This document shows positions 35,191 to 47,519 of a DNA stretch of 64,000 bases, piece by piece (position 1 is the first letter of the stretch; every line of letters begins with the position of its first letter). The stretch spans positions 4,853,060 to 4,917,059 of the forward strand of contig NC_084805.1 in the NCBI RefSeq assembly GCF_963583255.1, in the 5' to 3' direction. The notes under the pieces were generated by a model that worked only from the letters and a program-made list of their open reading frames with translations, had not been told where the DNA came from and ran no database searches. The DNA comes from Pyrus communis (Eukaryota > Streptophyta > Magnoliopsida > Rosales > Rosaceae). Both the position numbers and the translations under genes were made by a program.

Positions 35191-36800
35191 TCTCCTCCTC
35201 TAATGGTCCTGATATGATATTACCAATAAACAAATAATTTTTCCAAAAATCCAACCATTGAATTTGTTTGTTTTATATTTGGACAATACTTCATTTACTG
35301 GAATGATGCACCAACTTGTCCACTAAGTCATGGTTCATGTAGTTTCATCATATGCATGCATGTGTTAGAGCGTCGTATTAACTTACTAACCAATTATAAT
35401 GCTTAAACGCTTATGTCATCGCAAAATTAGCCATGAAACAACAATTTGAGTCAGGAAAAGTTAGTGTGTAAGGAGTGGAAGGAGTGGAAAGAGAAAGCAT
35501 TAACATTTACTTGTCCGAATTTGTTTGCCATAGCTCTATCAAGTTCTTAATCAAAATCACATATAGACATGACGATTTCACTATTTGATCTTCAAAGATA
35601 TATACGAGTGATAATAATCAAACAACATAACATTTTAGACGTTCGGTCCATGTAATTTGTCCTCAGGATAATACAAAATTAAGTAGCTATACACGTTTAA
35701 AATTGTCTGGCACCTTATGTAAACTCAAAGTCATTAAACCCTAAACATGCATGAACGAATTATGAGACGTAGGCGGTTGCATGGTGATAAGGTATCATCC
35801 ACCTCCACAGATGTACGTGTTTCATATCTCTCTCTAGCCCAGCTAGCTTGCATTGCAAGCATGTATTTCGTTTTGATTAATTGATATTAATAATTTGTTT
35901 CCTAATTATATATATAATGAATTTTAATGTTAATTTTATATTTAATGTATACAACTGGTGCTTGATGCATTTTTTTCTAAGAGAGGTGAACTAGCTAGAC
36001 AAAAAGGACACAGTTAGGGTGAGGTGGGCTAGCATATTATATATGGATGCTGTGGGAAAGACACGTTGAGTTCGATATATATTTGGAAAATGATGAAAGT
36101 ATTAGTGGGTATTGTCGGGGTACGAATCCCCTTTTCCTCATTCATATTTTTTATGAATATTTACATGCATGCTCATCTCCTTTTTGCCAAACCTATGTAG
36201 TATCTAAAAGAAATTATGTCTTGGCTAAACTATATATGTGCACACTATGACTTTTCGACTGTCATATATAATAGGGCCTCAAAGGACCAAAAGCACGAAT
36301 GACATAAATAAATAAATATATATATAGAGGAATAGTTGTAACCAAATACGTAAGAGTTCCTACTCAAAACTTTTGATGACTAATTCACGAAATTTCATGT
36401 TTATGATGGAACCAACCAATATTATAAACCTCTTTATAAATATTATATCTGCAAGAAATCAATTAAAAATAAAGTCATTTAGTCAATCAACTATAGAAAA
36501 TTGATAAACGGTTCATAACATTATAGTTAATTGTCTAAACGAACAGCCTATCTATTTGTTACAGTTAATTAACCATACAACATAGTTTTATTTTTTAATT
36601 TTTAAAGATAATCTTTATAAAATAACTTCCTTATAATATAATCAGTTTCGATCATAAATAAGTAAAGTATTATTCCATATGGGTACTAATAAATAGTTCA
36701 TATATAGTTTCTACCCAAAAGTAAATCATGAGTTGGCAATGTCTTTGATTAAGTGGATGCCACAATGGCGAATAGACAATGCTCAGATGCGCCAACATAA
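35191..36800. other. Intergenic, nothing recognised
   Basis: Very AT-rich. No gene or repeat structure is supported. Confidence 0.55.
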
Positions 36801-36809
36801 TTGTACTTG

Positions 36810-37008
36810 GCATCAGGATCCTCTCCTAATCTAAGGATGAGGTTCCTCATGACCAAGGTATGTGGACCGTTAGATTTTTATCCAACGGCTACAAACAGGA
36901 AGGCCCTTTTAAAATTATAATGATATAAACCGTTGAATTTTTATCCAACGGTCCACATCTCTTGATCATGAGGATCCTCATCCTTAGATTAGGAAAAGAT
37001 CCTAATCC
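36810..37008. mobile_element. 199-bp fold-back MITE with 9-bp TSD (Mutator-like)
   Basis: The left arm CTCCTAATCTAAGGATGAGG and GTGGACCGTT are mirrored at the right by CCTCATCCTTAGATTAGG and AACGGTCCAC. TTGTACTTG occurs exactly on both sides (36801-36809 and 37009-37017). A 9-bp TSD points to the Mutator superfamily. Confidence 0.88.
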
Positions 37009-37017
37009 TTGTACTTG

Positions 37018-38972
37018 TCCTCTTGCTAATTGCAAAACAACCAAAATATGAATATGAAGTGACTCTTTTCCTTTTATGATAAAGGGATTTTTATGGCCAT
37101 TTCAACCTCGCCTTACTAACAGCCAATTTAGGATTGTTGTGATTTAAAAAATATATATATAGCCAACAAGCTCAATGAATAGCGGGTTTTGGTGTCATAA
37201 ATTTCACCAAAAAAGAAAAAATGGATAGGAATGCCCCTCAAACAAAAAACTTAAAACAAAACCTAAAATAATGCATCAAATGTGATAGGGGTATTTTCGT
37301 CATTTTAACAGTACTTTTTTAATAATTAATTTTTTTAATACAATTTTTTTTAATTAGTACCTCACAATAGGCTAGCAATAATATGATTCTATCAGCTGTT
37401 TATTAAATATTATTTTCTCTATTTTTAAACATGTTCAAAATATCTTGATAGGCGTGTAATGTCGGTTATAAAAAAAGTATTTCGCACGCGCATAATAATG
37501 TGATTAAATTAGTTGTCAAATTATTGTTTTTTATTGTTTTTTTTTTTAACAAACGATATTGTCTACACTAAGAGGTTTCTTCTAACATGATCTAAGATTA
37601 TTCATTTACTTCCAGTATTTGACTTTCCTTTTGTCAATTCACGCATATAAATACATTTAAAACGTGCAAGTCACGTGTAGCACGCCGTGATTAAACAAAT
37701 GCCTTTTGCACACATGTGAGCACGTGCATGAAGGCTAGTATATAGTTATGTTTTAAGAATAATTAGTTGTCAAAAAATCAGTTTATTTATGAAGGAAGTT
37801 GATGTTTCACTTTAAAACCAATTGGCAATATATAGGGAGTAAGCAATGCAATGTCCCTTCTCTTATCAATGTGAGATTCGATTCTCAATGCGCCCCTTCA
37901 CATGTGGTGAACTTTCAAGCCAAACACGTGAACAAATCAAATAAGGTGACGTGGAGTGCGTGTGTCCACTAGGCTTCACATGTGAGACAATCTGCTCTAA
38001 TATCATGAAGAAAGTTGAGGTTCCACCATTAAACCAATTGAAAAAATGGAGTAGTTTAACTACTTATAAGTTCATGCAAGGTCCCTTCTCCTATCAATGT
38101 GAGATTGTTGTAGGGCTAGTGGCATCGGCGGTGATGGTGGCTGCAGTAGAGGTGGCGGTGGTGTGAGGTTGGTGGTTGCAGTGGTTAGTGGTGACGATCA
38201 CCATGTTCCCTAATTGAGTAAATATGTGCGCACAAGGATAAACAATGTCATTTTATAAAACCAATAAGGGTATCACAAGATAAACAATATATTTTTTAGG
38301 AAAGCACGTTCAAAGCAGCCTACAAGCTACCTAGAGGTCATTATTTTTCCAAATAAATTATTTTTATTTTATTTTTAATAAACATTTTTTATTGTTTAAC
38401 ATTAAAGTGAAACGCTTGATAATGCATCTATCAACATAAAAAAACAACGTAAACAAAATTAATGCCTTGGTAGAAAGAAAAATAAAAACAAAAATATGAT
38501 GCACGTCTTGGATGGGTGATAGATGGATTGGTATCTTGGTTCCCATACCAAGTTGGCATGGCAATGTGAATATGTCATTTTCAAAATTAGATATTCTAGC
38601 TTTTGCCATGAGTGTCCCCAACTATTTTCTGTGGCCACCAAGGGGCCGAGGCGAGAGCTATAGACAAGGGACAAATTTGTCTAACGCCCAAGGTACGTAC
38701 GAACCCTGTAATTGGTGGTTTCACTCCTTTTTTATGAAGCAACGATGACATTAATTTTATACCACAGTTATACTTTTGTGTGATGTTAATTGTCAATAAA
38801 ATAAAGGTATGTGTATAATACAACTTACATATATTATTTTTTTACATAAAACATCACTGTAACAGTATATCCCTATCACACGGTCTTTCTTACTTATTGT
38901 TTGGCACAGTGTTCGGTTAGATCTTGAAGGGTAAAATGTGAAAGAATGAAAGCATTGAGAGAGGAAAATGTT
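37018..38972. repeat. Intergenic with a degenerate direct repeat and GGT-rich stretch
   Basis: A phrase around ACCAATTG ... GGTCCCTTCTCCTATCAATGTGAGATT occurs near 37815-37872 and 38030-38107, about 230 bp apart and poorly conserved. A GGTGGC/GGTGGT-rich stretch follows at 38110-38200. No gene is supported. Confidence 0.45.
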
Positions 38973-38980
38973 GTAAATTG

Positions 38981-41367
38981 TAGGGGTGGGCACGGTCTGA
39001 TTTGGTGCGGTTTTGATTGAAACCGAAACCAAAACTGAAAGTTTTTGCTGTTTGGTTTGGTGTGGTTTTGAGGTTAAAACCGAAATGAAACCAAATCATT
39101 TGATTCGGTTCGATTCGGCTTGAAACGGTTTCGGTTCGGTTTTAAACCGTTTACAAACAAAATGAAAAAATAGCTTCAAATCTCTTTTCTTAATTTAATT
39201 TGCCAACTCCCTATACTCTTTCAATGTCGTTTCATAACAATATTACCAAACCATGAAAATAGATTGCTGAATGATTAATTAGCAATGTAAGTTCCAAATT
39301 CGTGTTGGAAAATATAGTTTCTTGCTAGACTTGTTGAATTCAAAAGCAGCAAAAGGGATTTCTCATCTACGGGCAAATTAGAAGGAGGAAACACCTTCTC
39401 TTTCAAATCAAAACAATGTTGTTGACTCTGGAGTTGCGCAAGAGAACTTACAGGCTTACAGTGGTTCATTGTTTGGGGGTGAGGGGGTTTAACTGATAGG
39501 TATTTACACCACCTGCAAAAGTAGGGATAAAAACATTTAAAAATGCTGGCAAGAGTACAAGGTTATCGTAGTATAGCAGCTTAAGTAAGGTCGTTTTCCA
39601 CAGATATTGAATGAATAATTTATGTTTAAAACCAACTCTTAATTAATTATTGAAAACAAAGTTTGAAAAATGTTGATTTTAGAATTTAATATAATAAAAA
39701 CGAATTTTAAAACAAAACAATTAAAGAAATTAACTAGAGAACAATTTAAAGAAAGTCGATTTGTAAAGCCTAGGGTTCCGCCGTCCCCTTAACAATCCTA
39801 CGCAATTTTATCAATTACTTATGAATTTCTACGTACATGCTTGGAAGGTTAGGTTTTCCTAATACATATTTTCCTTGTGATGTTCAAGCGAAAACGTATA
39901 TCTAACATGCAACCTGTCTATGATGTTCAAATCAAATATAAACATGTAAGACTCATTAAGTTTTGTGAAAACCCTTTGAAAAACCATGCAACCCTTAAGA
40001 GTGTGATGTTCGCCTTAAGTGAACTTACAATTACTAATCACAAGAAGCCCTCCTCAATTTTAGGGTGATGTTCCAATAGAAATTGCATCAAATTACTTGT
40101 CTAAAAACCCTAATGGTCATGAATCATTAAGACAATTAGACAATTTAATCGTGGTGATTAATAATTCAAAGCAAGCATGCATCCATAAGCAAATTAATAA
40201 AATCACATATGCATGCTAAGGCTCATGGCATCGCCCTAGCAAAAGAACTAGTTACGAACAACCATAAAATAAATTATTATTAAGAACAAGGATAGAAAAC
40301 ACCTAGAAAATAAACTTGAACTGTCAAAGGCTTGTGCCTGCGTTTCCACCTCTCCTTCCCCTATTTCTTGCATTCCAACCCTAACAACTAAAAAGTCTTA
40401 TTTATACTACTACAAAATAAAACCCTAAAAGGTTTTAGAATAAAACTAGGAAACATAATAAAATAATAAAACAGAAAATAAAAGGTTCCTATTTAAACTG
40501 AAATTCGGACTTCTTAGAAAATCAGACTTTTGAAAGAACAAATCAACTCCGATTTGGTCCCAAAGTGTCTCTTTTGAAAGCTGGAGACGTCCCCTACAAA
40601 TCCTCAGAATGAATCTTCCTCAAAATATGTCATCTTGACCTCCTAAATACCCAAAATATCCAGAAACGTCAATCTAGGAAAGCTACGCATTGGGCCTTTA
40701 TTTCATCGCCACAGTCAAACGGCTTGGTAGAAAAATCTGAAACTTTGATACAATCATCTTGAAAGAATCATGAACATCCTTCAATTAAAATCACTCCAGA
40801 ATTCATCCGTTTGATCACTTTTTGCTCCAGATGAAGTCGCATGTCCTACATTGAAAATATATAACAAAGTATCAAAATTCTACCAAAATAACCAATAAAC
40901 TACAACTAAGAATAGGGTAAAATATATGGTATAATATGGACTCATCATTAGCCTCCAAGAATCAAAGTTGTTGCGCAATGAGCGTGAGACAAATTGATTT
41001 GCAGATTTTGTTTGTGTAAGGCGTGAAGAACGTATGAGAGTTGGGAGAGAAAGAATGATTAGATGAGTGATCCAGAGTTGAAGACTAAGAGAGAGATGAA
41101 TTTCTATGGTCGAGTCCATACTAAATGTATGGACTTTAATAAACAATCAATTATAACACAACACCTAATATGGGTATTTAATTAAATATTTTATTTTTTG
41201 CAGTATGGTTCAATTTTGGTTGAGTTTCAAAATGCCGAAACCAAAACCAAACCGTTTTCCTTCACTGCAGTTCAGTTTCAAACCAACCATTTCAAAACCA
41301 CAAAATCAAACCGTTCGATTTGGTTCATGTTTCGGCTTCAGCTTTCGGTTTCAAGTGCCCACCCCTA
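38981..41367. mobile_element. hAT-type element, non-autonomous, 8-bp TSD
   Basis: Ends are TAGGGGTGGGCAC at 38981 and its exact complement GTGCCCACCCCTA at 41355-41367. GTAAATTG flanks both sides (38973-38980, 41368-41375). Subterminal regions are full of AAACCG/CGGTTT words, a hAT hallmark. No transposase is found: most of the 2.4-kb interior is a nested solo-LTR-like insertion. Confidence 0.93.
39494..40947 (-). mobile_element. Solo-LTR-like insertion nested in the hAT element
   Basis: The block runs from TGATAGGTATTTACACC to ATATGGACTCATCA, with perfect TGAT/ATCA ends. It is flanked by TTAAC and TTAGC, a 4-of-5 match for a target duplication. On the minus strand it starts TGATGAGTCCATATTATAC, a beginning I associate with large Rosaceae LTR families. 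No PBS or coding part adjoins. Confidence 0.5.
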
Positions 41368-41530
41368 GTAAATTGTAGTTTGGTGTTGGGTCTAGCTGGA
41401 GAGGGGTGTAAGTTGTAGTGGTCCTATTGTCTTTTAGTCGCCACCCAACTTTCTTCAATTCACCAAAAAAGAAGTAAAAGGACTCTCTTGACCTATGGAG
41501 AGAGATAGAGCGAGGGAGAGGAGGAGAGAG

Positions 41531-42201
41531 ATGAGTCTGAAGAAAAAACCCAAGGCAGTAATTGTGGGAGGGAGCATAGCAGGGGTATCATGCGCCCACT
41601 CGCTCATATTAGCGGGGTGGGATGTTTTGGTGGTGGAGAAATCATATGCTCCCCCAACTGGAAGCCCAACTGGGGCTGGACTTGGCCTTGACCCTCTCTC
41701 TCTCAGACTCATCCAGTCATGGATTAAAGACCCTGACCTTCTCCACAAGGCCACTCTGCCGCTTACAATTGATCAGGTACAAGTAACAGTTCTCTATTCT
41801 GTATCGTTGGATTGTAAATCGAAATCGAATACTTCTGACGCATATGCAAAATGATTATACACACATGTCAAACTGTGATTTCTTCGGTTTTCCAACGAGG
41901 GTGGATTTTTTATGGTGTTGTGTAGAATGATGCAATTGATGGTGAGAATAAGGTGAAATGGACGCTGACTAGAGACGAGGACTTCAACTGCAGAGCAGCA
42001 CATTGGGCTGACCTGCATGCCCTTCTGTACAATGCACTACCACCAAACCTGTTTCTTTGGGGTCACAATTTCCTATCTTTCTCCATTTCCAGTGACAAGT
42101 CTTCAGTTATAGTGAAGGCTTCATCCCATCGGACCAATGAAATCATCGAAATCGCCGGTGATTTGCTCGTTGCAGCGGATGGATGTCTCTACTTCCTGTA
42201 A
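41531..42201 (+). pseudogene. FAD-dependent monooxygenase, 3'-truncated chimera
   Basis: Two exons (41531-41776 and 41926-42201) join in phase to 173 codons. The N-terminus has the dinucleotide-binding fold VIVGGSIAGVSCAHSL with VVEKS closing the first beta-alpha-beta unit, then TGAGLGLDPLSLRLI and RAAHWADLHALLYNALPPN. It resembles plant FAD/NAD(P)-binding oxidoreductases (At5g11330 type, about 400 residues). It keeps the second motif LLVAADGC and then breaks off at 42190. The last codons and the stop TAA come from antisense H+-ATPase sequence. More than half the protein, including the substrate domain, is gone. An upstream in-frame ATG at 41495 is less likely. The gene may be transcribed but should not be active. 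Confidence 0.85.
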
Positions 42202-42547
42202 ACATATACCAATCACAATTATAAGCCGGTGCTCTACTTCTTATAAAACTGAAAAAAGTGCAAGAGATGCTAAAAACATCAAGGTTGAGTATAAAACCTG
42301 TCTAGCAACAGCCAATGACCGAAGCCCACGTTCAGCATATTTGTCAATAATGGTAAAAGCCTTCTTCTTGAAATCTTCTTTGCAGAGGCAGAGGTCCAAA
42401 ATCTAATTACAGAAATCAATTCATTAGTCTGTGAGTATGAACGCTTACCTTTCAATAATGTAATGCACCGGGTAACTATAGGAAAAACAGAAGTACCTGC
42501 TCAGGGGCACCTTTGCTTGCTCTATGCCAGTTTCCATCGGAATCAAT
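42191..42547 (-). pseudogene. Captured fragment of a plasma-membrane H+-ATPase gene
   Basis: On the minus strand, exon A (42497-42547) encodes IDSDGNWHRASKGAPEQ. A 94-nt intron follows. Exon B (42298-42402) encodes 35 residues from ILDLC to LAVARQ, including [19 protein letters not shown] 102-nt intron follows, and exon C begins with Glu-Val at 42195 before the sequence changes. KGAPEQ is the nucleotide-domain motif of P3A-type ATPases (AHA family). Splice sites are retained, so the source was genomic DNA rather than a retrocopy. The fragment sits head-on against the truncated FAD gene. Confidence 0.92.
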
Positions 42548-42599
42548 GTTACCTGCTCAGAGGCCATGTCGTTCTTATAATTAAAAAATAATATTTATA

Positions 42600-42797
42600 T
42601 ATATAATATTTATTTCTATTCGGTATGAGAATACCGAAAAAATGGAGATGTAATACCGAATCCCATACCGAAAATTTCGGTTTGGTTCGGGATGACATAC
42701 CGAAATTTTCGGGAATTTTGGTTTGGGATTTTTTTGGTTTGGGATCGGGATTTTTTCGGTTTGGTTTGGGACTTTTGGGATTTTTTTCCAGCCCTAG
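42600..42797. mobile_element. hAT-like subterminal fragment (ATACCGAAA repeats)
   Basis: Dense TACCGAAAATTTCGG, GGTTTGGGATT words resemble hAT subterminal repeats, and the right edge CCAGCCCTAG resembles a hAT terminus. The left terminus is not visible, so it may have been lost at the breakpoint next to the H+-ATPase fragment. Confidence 0.4.
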
Positions 42798-43329
42798 GTG
42801 TAATGATGGGATATATCTTGTAAGTCCAGTCTCTATCTCTAGGGGATGATGAGTAGCACGTGACTGAGGCCCTGGACGTGGCCCACTTACCGTCAAAAAG
42901 TGGTACGCCGTACTTACCATGTGGCTTGACAGTCCTTTGGCAGTGTACATGTTATTTGCATTATGTGATAGATCGTAGAATGCTAGTGTCAATTGTTCTT
43001 TCGATCAGCTTGCTACAATGGACAATTTGCAATATATTAAACTAGCTAATGATTATTATTTCACTCAGTGATACTTAGTTTTTACTTTATTATACAGGAG
43101 ATGTTACCGGCATTCTAGTAAAGTCATCACCCAATCTCCAAATACATTTTCCCTCTTATATTTTTACAAGTTTAAAGAGCAAGAGGATTTTTTGAGTGCC
43201 AATAATAATTATTATTTGACAAAGACACAATGAATTTGATTTACTTTTCATAGCATGAGTGATTTATTCGCCCGTTATAATTCTAACTAGAACTAAGAAA
43301 ACAAGCATTGATTCACACACACAACGATA

Positions 43330-44010
43330 TATGTACGTTCAGATATTGGAGAATAAATTGATTTTGAACTTTCCATCCACGAGATTCTAAATTAAGACTT
43401 CTCATTTATAAATGAAGAAGAATATCACTACACAGTAGTACTGAATGGTCAAAACAAGCGGTCATTTTAATTATGCGTTTTTCTTCTCTTTTCTTTTTTC
43501 TTTCCCAATTTTGAAATGGTTATGGAATTCAAAGTGTCTCACAGAGCCAGTCATGGAAAACAAACCATACAACTAGGGGATAGTTAGAAATGGAAGAGCC
43601 CAATCTGCAAGACCACAATTGCCATTTATGTCGATTAGGAGCAAACAATTTTAAATTCATAATATACTAAGCTAGTTTTGGGCCTAATTGATAGGGCCAT
43701 TATACAAAATCAGATCCAATATGTTGCCCACAAATTTTCCTTTTTGGGCTTTTTAGACGTCTGTTTAATTTTTCTGGAATTTCCAAGTTTCTGTGAACAC
43801 TCATTTCTTTGTACACCCTCCGCTGAATTTCCAAGTTTCTTTGGACACGTAACTACAATTTATAATTTTCTTAAATTATCCCTATACAACAAATGATTTA
43901 TTTAAAATAAAAACGTATAATAAAAAACGCCACTTAGTATTGTAGTCCAGTAGACTTCACTTGTAAGTGAGAGGTCTTAGGTTCGAACACCCACATCCTC
44001 CCCTTTTTAT
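43330..44010. repeat. Intergenic with two SINE-like relics
   Basis: ACTTGTAAGTGAGAGGTCTT and GGTTCGAACACCC (43966-44000) resemble a tRNA-derived SINE with a B-box. An inverted relative lies at about 43370-43445, and another at 53800-53910. All are degenerate, without tails or TSDs. Confidence 0.35.
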
Positions 44011-44035
44011 TTTCTTTCATAACTATTATTTTTAA

Positions 44036-44465
44036 TGGTAAATTACAAAAAAACTACCTCAACTATTGGGTTATTAACAAATTCATGCCTTGTCTTTAAA
44101 AAGTTTCAATGTCATACCTTATCTTCGAATTTGTTGCAATGTCATACCTTCCGTCAGTTGACTGTCAATTCCTCTGTTAAATGCTGATGTATTAAAAAAT
44201 TAATAAAAACTAAAAAAAAATCATTTAATCTTTTTTAAATATTAAAATAATAAAGAAAAGTATAAAAAAAACCCTTAGTTCGTCCCTTCTCCCCCCCCCC
44301 CCCCAACCCCCTCTCTCTTCTCCCCCATCTTCATCTTCTTCTCCCGACCACTCCAACCCAAGAAGGAAAAAAAAAAAAAAACCCCCAGTTCGTTTGAAAC
44401 TTTTTAAAGACGAGGTATGAAACTGTTAATGACCCAATAGTTAAGGTAGTTTTTGTAATTTACCC
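44036..44465. mobile_element. 430-bp MULE-type MITE with 9-bp TSD
   Basis: Terminal inverted repeats of about 75 bp begin GGTAAATTACAAAAA and continue ACTACCT.AACTATTGGGT on both arms. TATTTTTAA occurs exactly on both flanks (44027-44035, 44466-44474). GGTAAATTAC-type ends with 9-bp TSDs are typical of plant Mutator-like MITEs. The centre holds C-runs and A-runs. Confidence 0.88.
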
Positions 44466-44474
44466 TATTTTTAA

Positions 44475-47337
44475 AATATTAAGACATTGTAGTCCTAATT
44501 CAACTAGGTATGTTAGTCATTTTACAGGGGGATACAATCCTCATTAATAAAATTATGGGTATTCTAGTTCTAATTCCCTAATTTTTTTAAATGAGCTCGT
44601 TGACAACAATAGACCTATTGTTAACGCAGGGTCCCTTCCAACCCCAATAGGCCCAAAGAAACATGGGTCTAAAGGAAGGTCAAGGCCCGACGAAGCTGGG
44701 AGAACAATCCCGAGTGATATAGTAGCACTTGGCATCCAGGTTGACTATAAATCAACTAGGCCAAGGGCTTCCCTATAAAGCATTTTCCGACCACCAATGT
44801 GCAAGTTGGTGCACTGACGTATTTATGGCACAACGTCCCAAGAACAAAGGGACATGCCTATTCAAACCATTAACTCTAGGTGCGTTGTGGCTATCGAAGT
44901 GAACAAAAACCCAAACCCACTAAGATGAACCATTTATTCAAGAGACTTAACGAACAGTTTTAAAAGATGAACCACTTAAATTTTGTTATCTATTTTTCCT
45001 TATTCGCAAACCCCAAACCCACTAAGGGGCAACACACAACTATTTTGGTCTTTACTGAGCTCACTAATTTTAAGCACTAATACGTATGTTTATCTAAACA
45101 AATAAAATTAATGAAAAAGACCTAACAAAGTCTAATTTTTAATCAAAAGCATCGAACAACCTTTATCCAATGATAAGGATAAGAAAAAGACAATTTCTTA
45201 CAAGAAGTCTCACTTTGGGCCCATGAGAATTCCCATCTATCGAACAGTCTGTCATCAACGCTCCATCTGACTCGCATCCTATCCACGTGCGGGTCCCATG
45301 AGAAATACTCCCACCAGAAAACAACAAAAATTGTAATTTTACTATTTTGCCTTAATTTTAAAGTGTCTTCTTTTCTAAAAAAAAATGTCTTCTTTTAATA
45401 TTTTTATTAATCAAGAACATTTTATGATATTTGAAAGCTTCATTATTGTTGCTTTCTCACTTTCTATATATAAATAGATAAATGCATATGAATTGTCGAA
45501 GTATATAAATACAAAAGATTTTATATTAGAGTCAATTGCCCATGCACAAGTAATTAACACAAATTTTATGGATGTATTAAATGAAAGTCGTGGTTATGTC
45601 ATGTTTAGATATTTTCATTCTCTCTTTCGATTTGTTTTCACTCTTTCATTTACTTTCCAATATAAAAATAAATAAAATAAATAAAAAATAAAAAAAACAA
45701 GCATAAAGAATACAAATAGAAAAATTCTGTCACTTTTACAGTTGAATTGGTGATCAAATAATCAACACGATAATTAGTAATATAGCACACTTGGTTTATT
45801 CATGCACATGAAACTTGATGAAGACTATTTGGTTCATGATTTGCTAAGAATCCACAATAATACATGTTTGATTAGTAATTGTTGTTGTTTTCTACGTCAT
45901 TTCATAATTTTGAATTTTGATCACCAATTCATCAATGGTGTACCTATGTAAAAGCTCTTTTTGTATACTGAAAGGAATTACTTTGGATGTATCTTAATCG
46001 TAAATAATACACTATTCTTTTTTGCTAAATAAGCTCGTATAGAGAAATAATGATGTCATAATATCATACGAGACGTCTTGTTTAAGGACTCTAGTCCTAC
46101 TTGATTCTCAACTAAATGGAGGATTTTTATGTTGTCAATTCTTAGATTAAGATTAGATAAAAAGATAAGGTTACTGTTGATGACTTTTCTAGCAATTATT
46201 AGTAAGAGCACATGATGGTATGACCTTTACCGACCTTTTTTATCCTTCATTTTTCCTGTCTTATTTTTTCACTTACTTTTAGCCCTAAACGTTATCTTGA
46301 TTCCTGAAAACCACGACCTTTCTTAGGTAAAAAAATACCAACTCCAAACTCTATAACAGAATAATAAAGAAAAAACAAACCAAACCATTTAATTCATTAT
46401 GAAATTATGTTTTATTAATAATTGGGTTTTACTTCTGTTAGTGATATTTTTCTTCATTAGTTAGCAGGATGGTTATAAGTTTGATTCACATAAATGGCGA
46501 GTTCAATACAATTTTATTAAAACTAACTTATTTTGTATTTTATCCCAATTTTATAAGGAGTGTTATAGCTCCATCCTCACTTAGAGTTTCCAAGAGGCAA
46601 AGAGAGAAAACACAAGCTCTCTCTAGGAGGCCAGCCATATGGGATGGAAGATACTAGCGTCTTCTTCTAGGGATTGGTTATGTTCCAATCGTTTTGGTTT
46701 TTGCTGAAACTGAAACTGAAACGAAATTACGGTTCGGTTTTTTCCGGTGCAATTCGGTTTTTTTTTTTAATAAAAATCTGAAAATTGTTTAAAAAAAAAA
46801 TAAATATGGGGTTTAATTTTTCTCTGTATTACTTCTCTTTTGATCCCCACGTCAAAATTAGGGTTTTCCCTTTGAACCCCTTTAGCCTCTAGTTAAGTAA
46901 TCTAATATTAACTAGGAAACCACAAGCTTAAATCTAATATAATCTCTAAATCTTAGCTTATAATTCATAATCCCACAATGACTACAAAACCATATCATTC
47001 TAGAAGAGTAAAACACCAACAACTAAAACATCTTAATTCATAAGGTCCTTTATATGATTAAAGTGTATCAAACACTCTTTATATTGTGGTCCCTCATTTT
47101 GCTCATCTTACCCATCCTTTAGTCATAACTTCCTTTTTTTATAATTACTCCAACGGAGTAACAAAAATATATTTAATTTAAAAGCCTTGTGATGACGATC
47201 ATGACAAACAGGGCCATGATTTAGAAAGCTGCCATGCGATGGTACCATCCGTAAATACAAACAAGCATACGAGTGCAGAACAACTGGAAGCTCGAAAATC
47301 ATTTTTTATTTTTAAGCATACTCTAAATAAAATTTTA
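44475..47337. other. Intergenic, nothing firm
   Basis: AT-rich with no supported gene. A short stretch at about 46680-46765 (AAACTGAAACTGAAAC, CGGTTCGGTTTTTTCCGG) resembles a hAT subterminal remnant without termini. Confidence 0.45.
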
Positions 47338-47519
47338 GTGTTAATTTCAATTTACTATCCTAAAGTTTCTTGATTTTTAACATTTCATACATTTAGTTTT
47401 TTTCGTCTCAATCTGGTACCTAGAGTCATCATTCTAGAACACTTCCATACATTCATCAAGTTTTTCGTCAGAACTTCCATTAACCGATGAAGTGGTGCTC
47501 TGGACAATAATTGAATGTT

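Noticed and set aside
42549..42992. 147-codon minus-strand frame rich in Pro/Lys/Asn
   Set aside because: It is translation of hAT-like ATACCGAAA/GGTTTGGG repeats and their flank.
43966..44000. tRNA gene suggested by a B-box-like GGTTCGAAC
   Set aside because: No cloverleaf can be folded around it; treated as a SINE-like relic.
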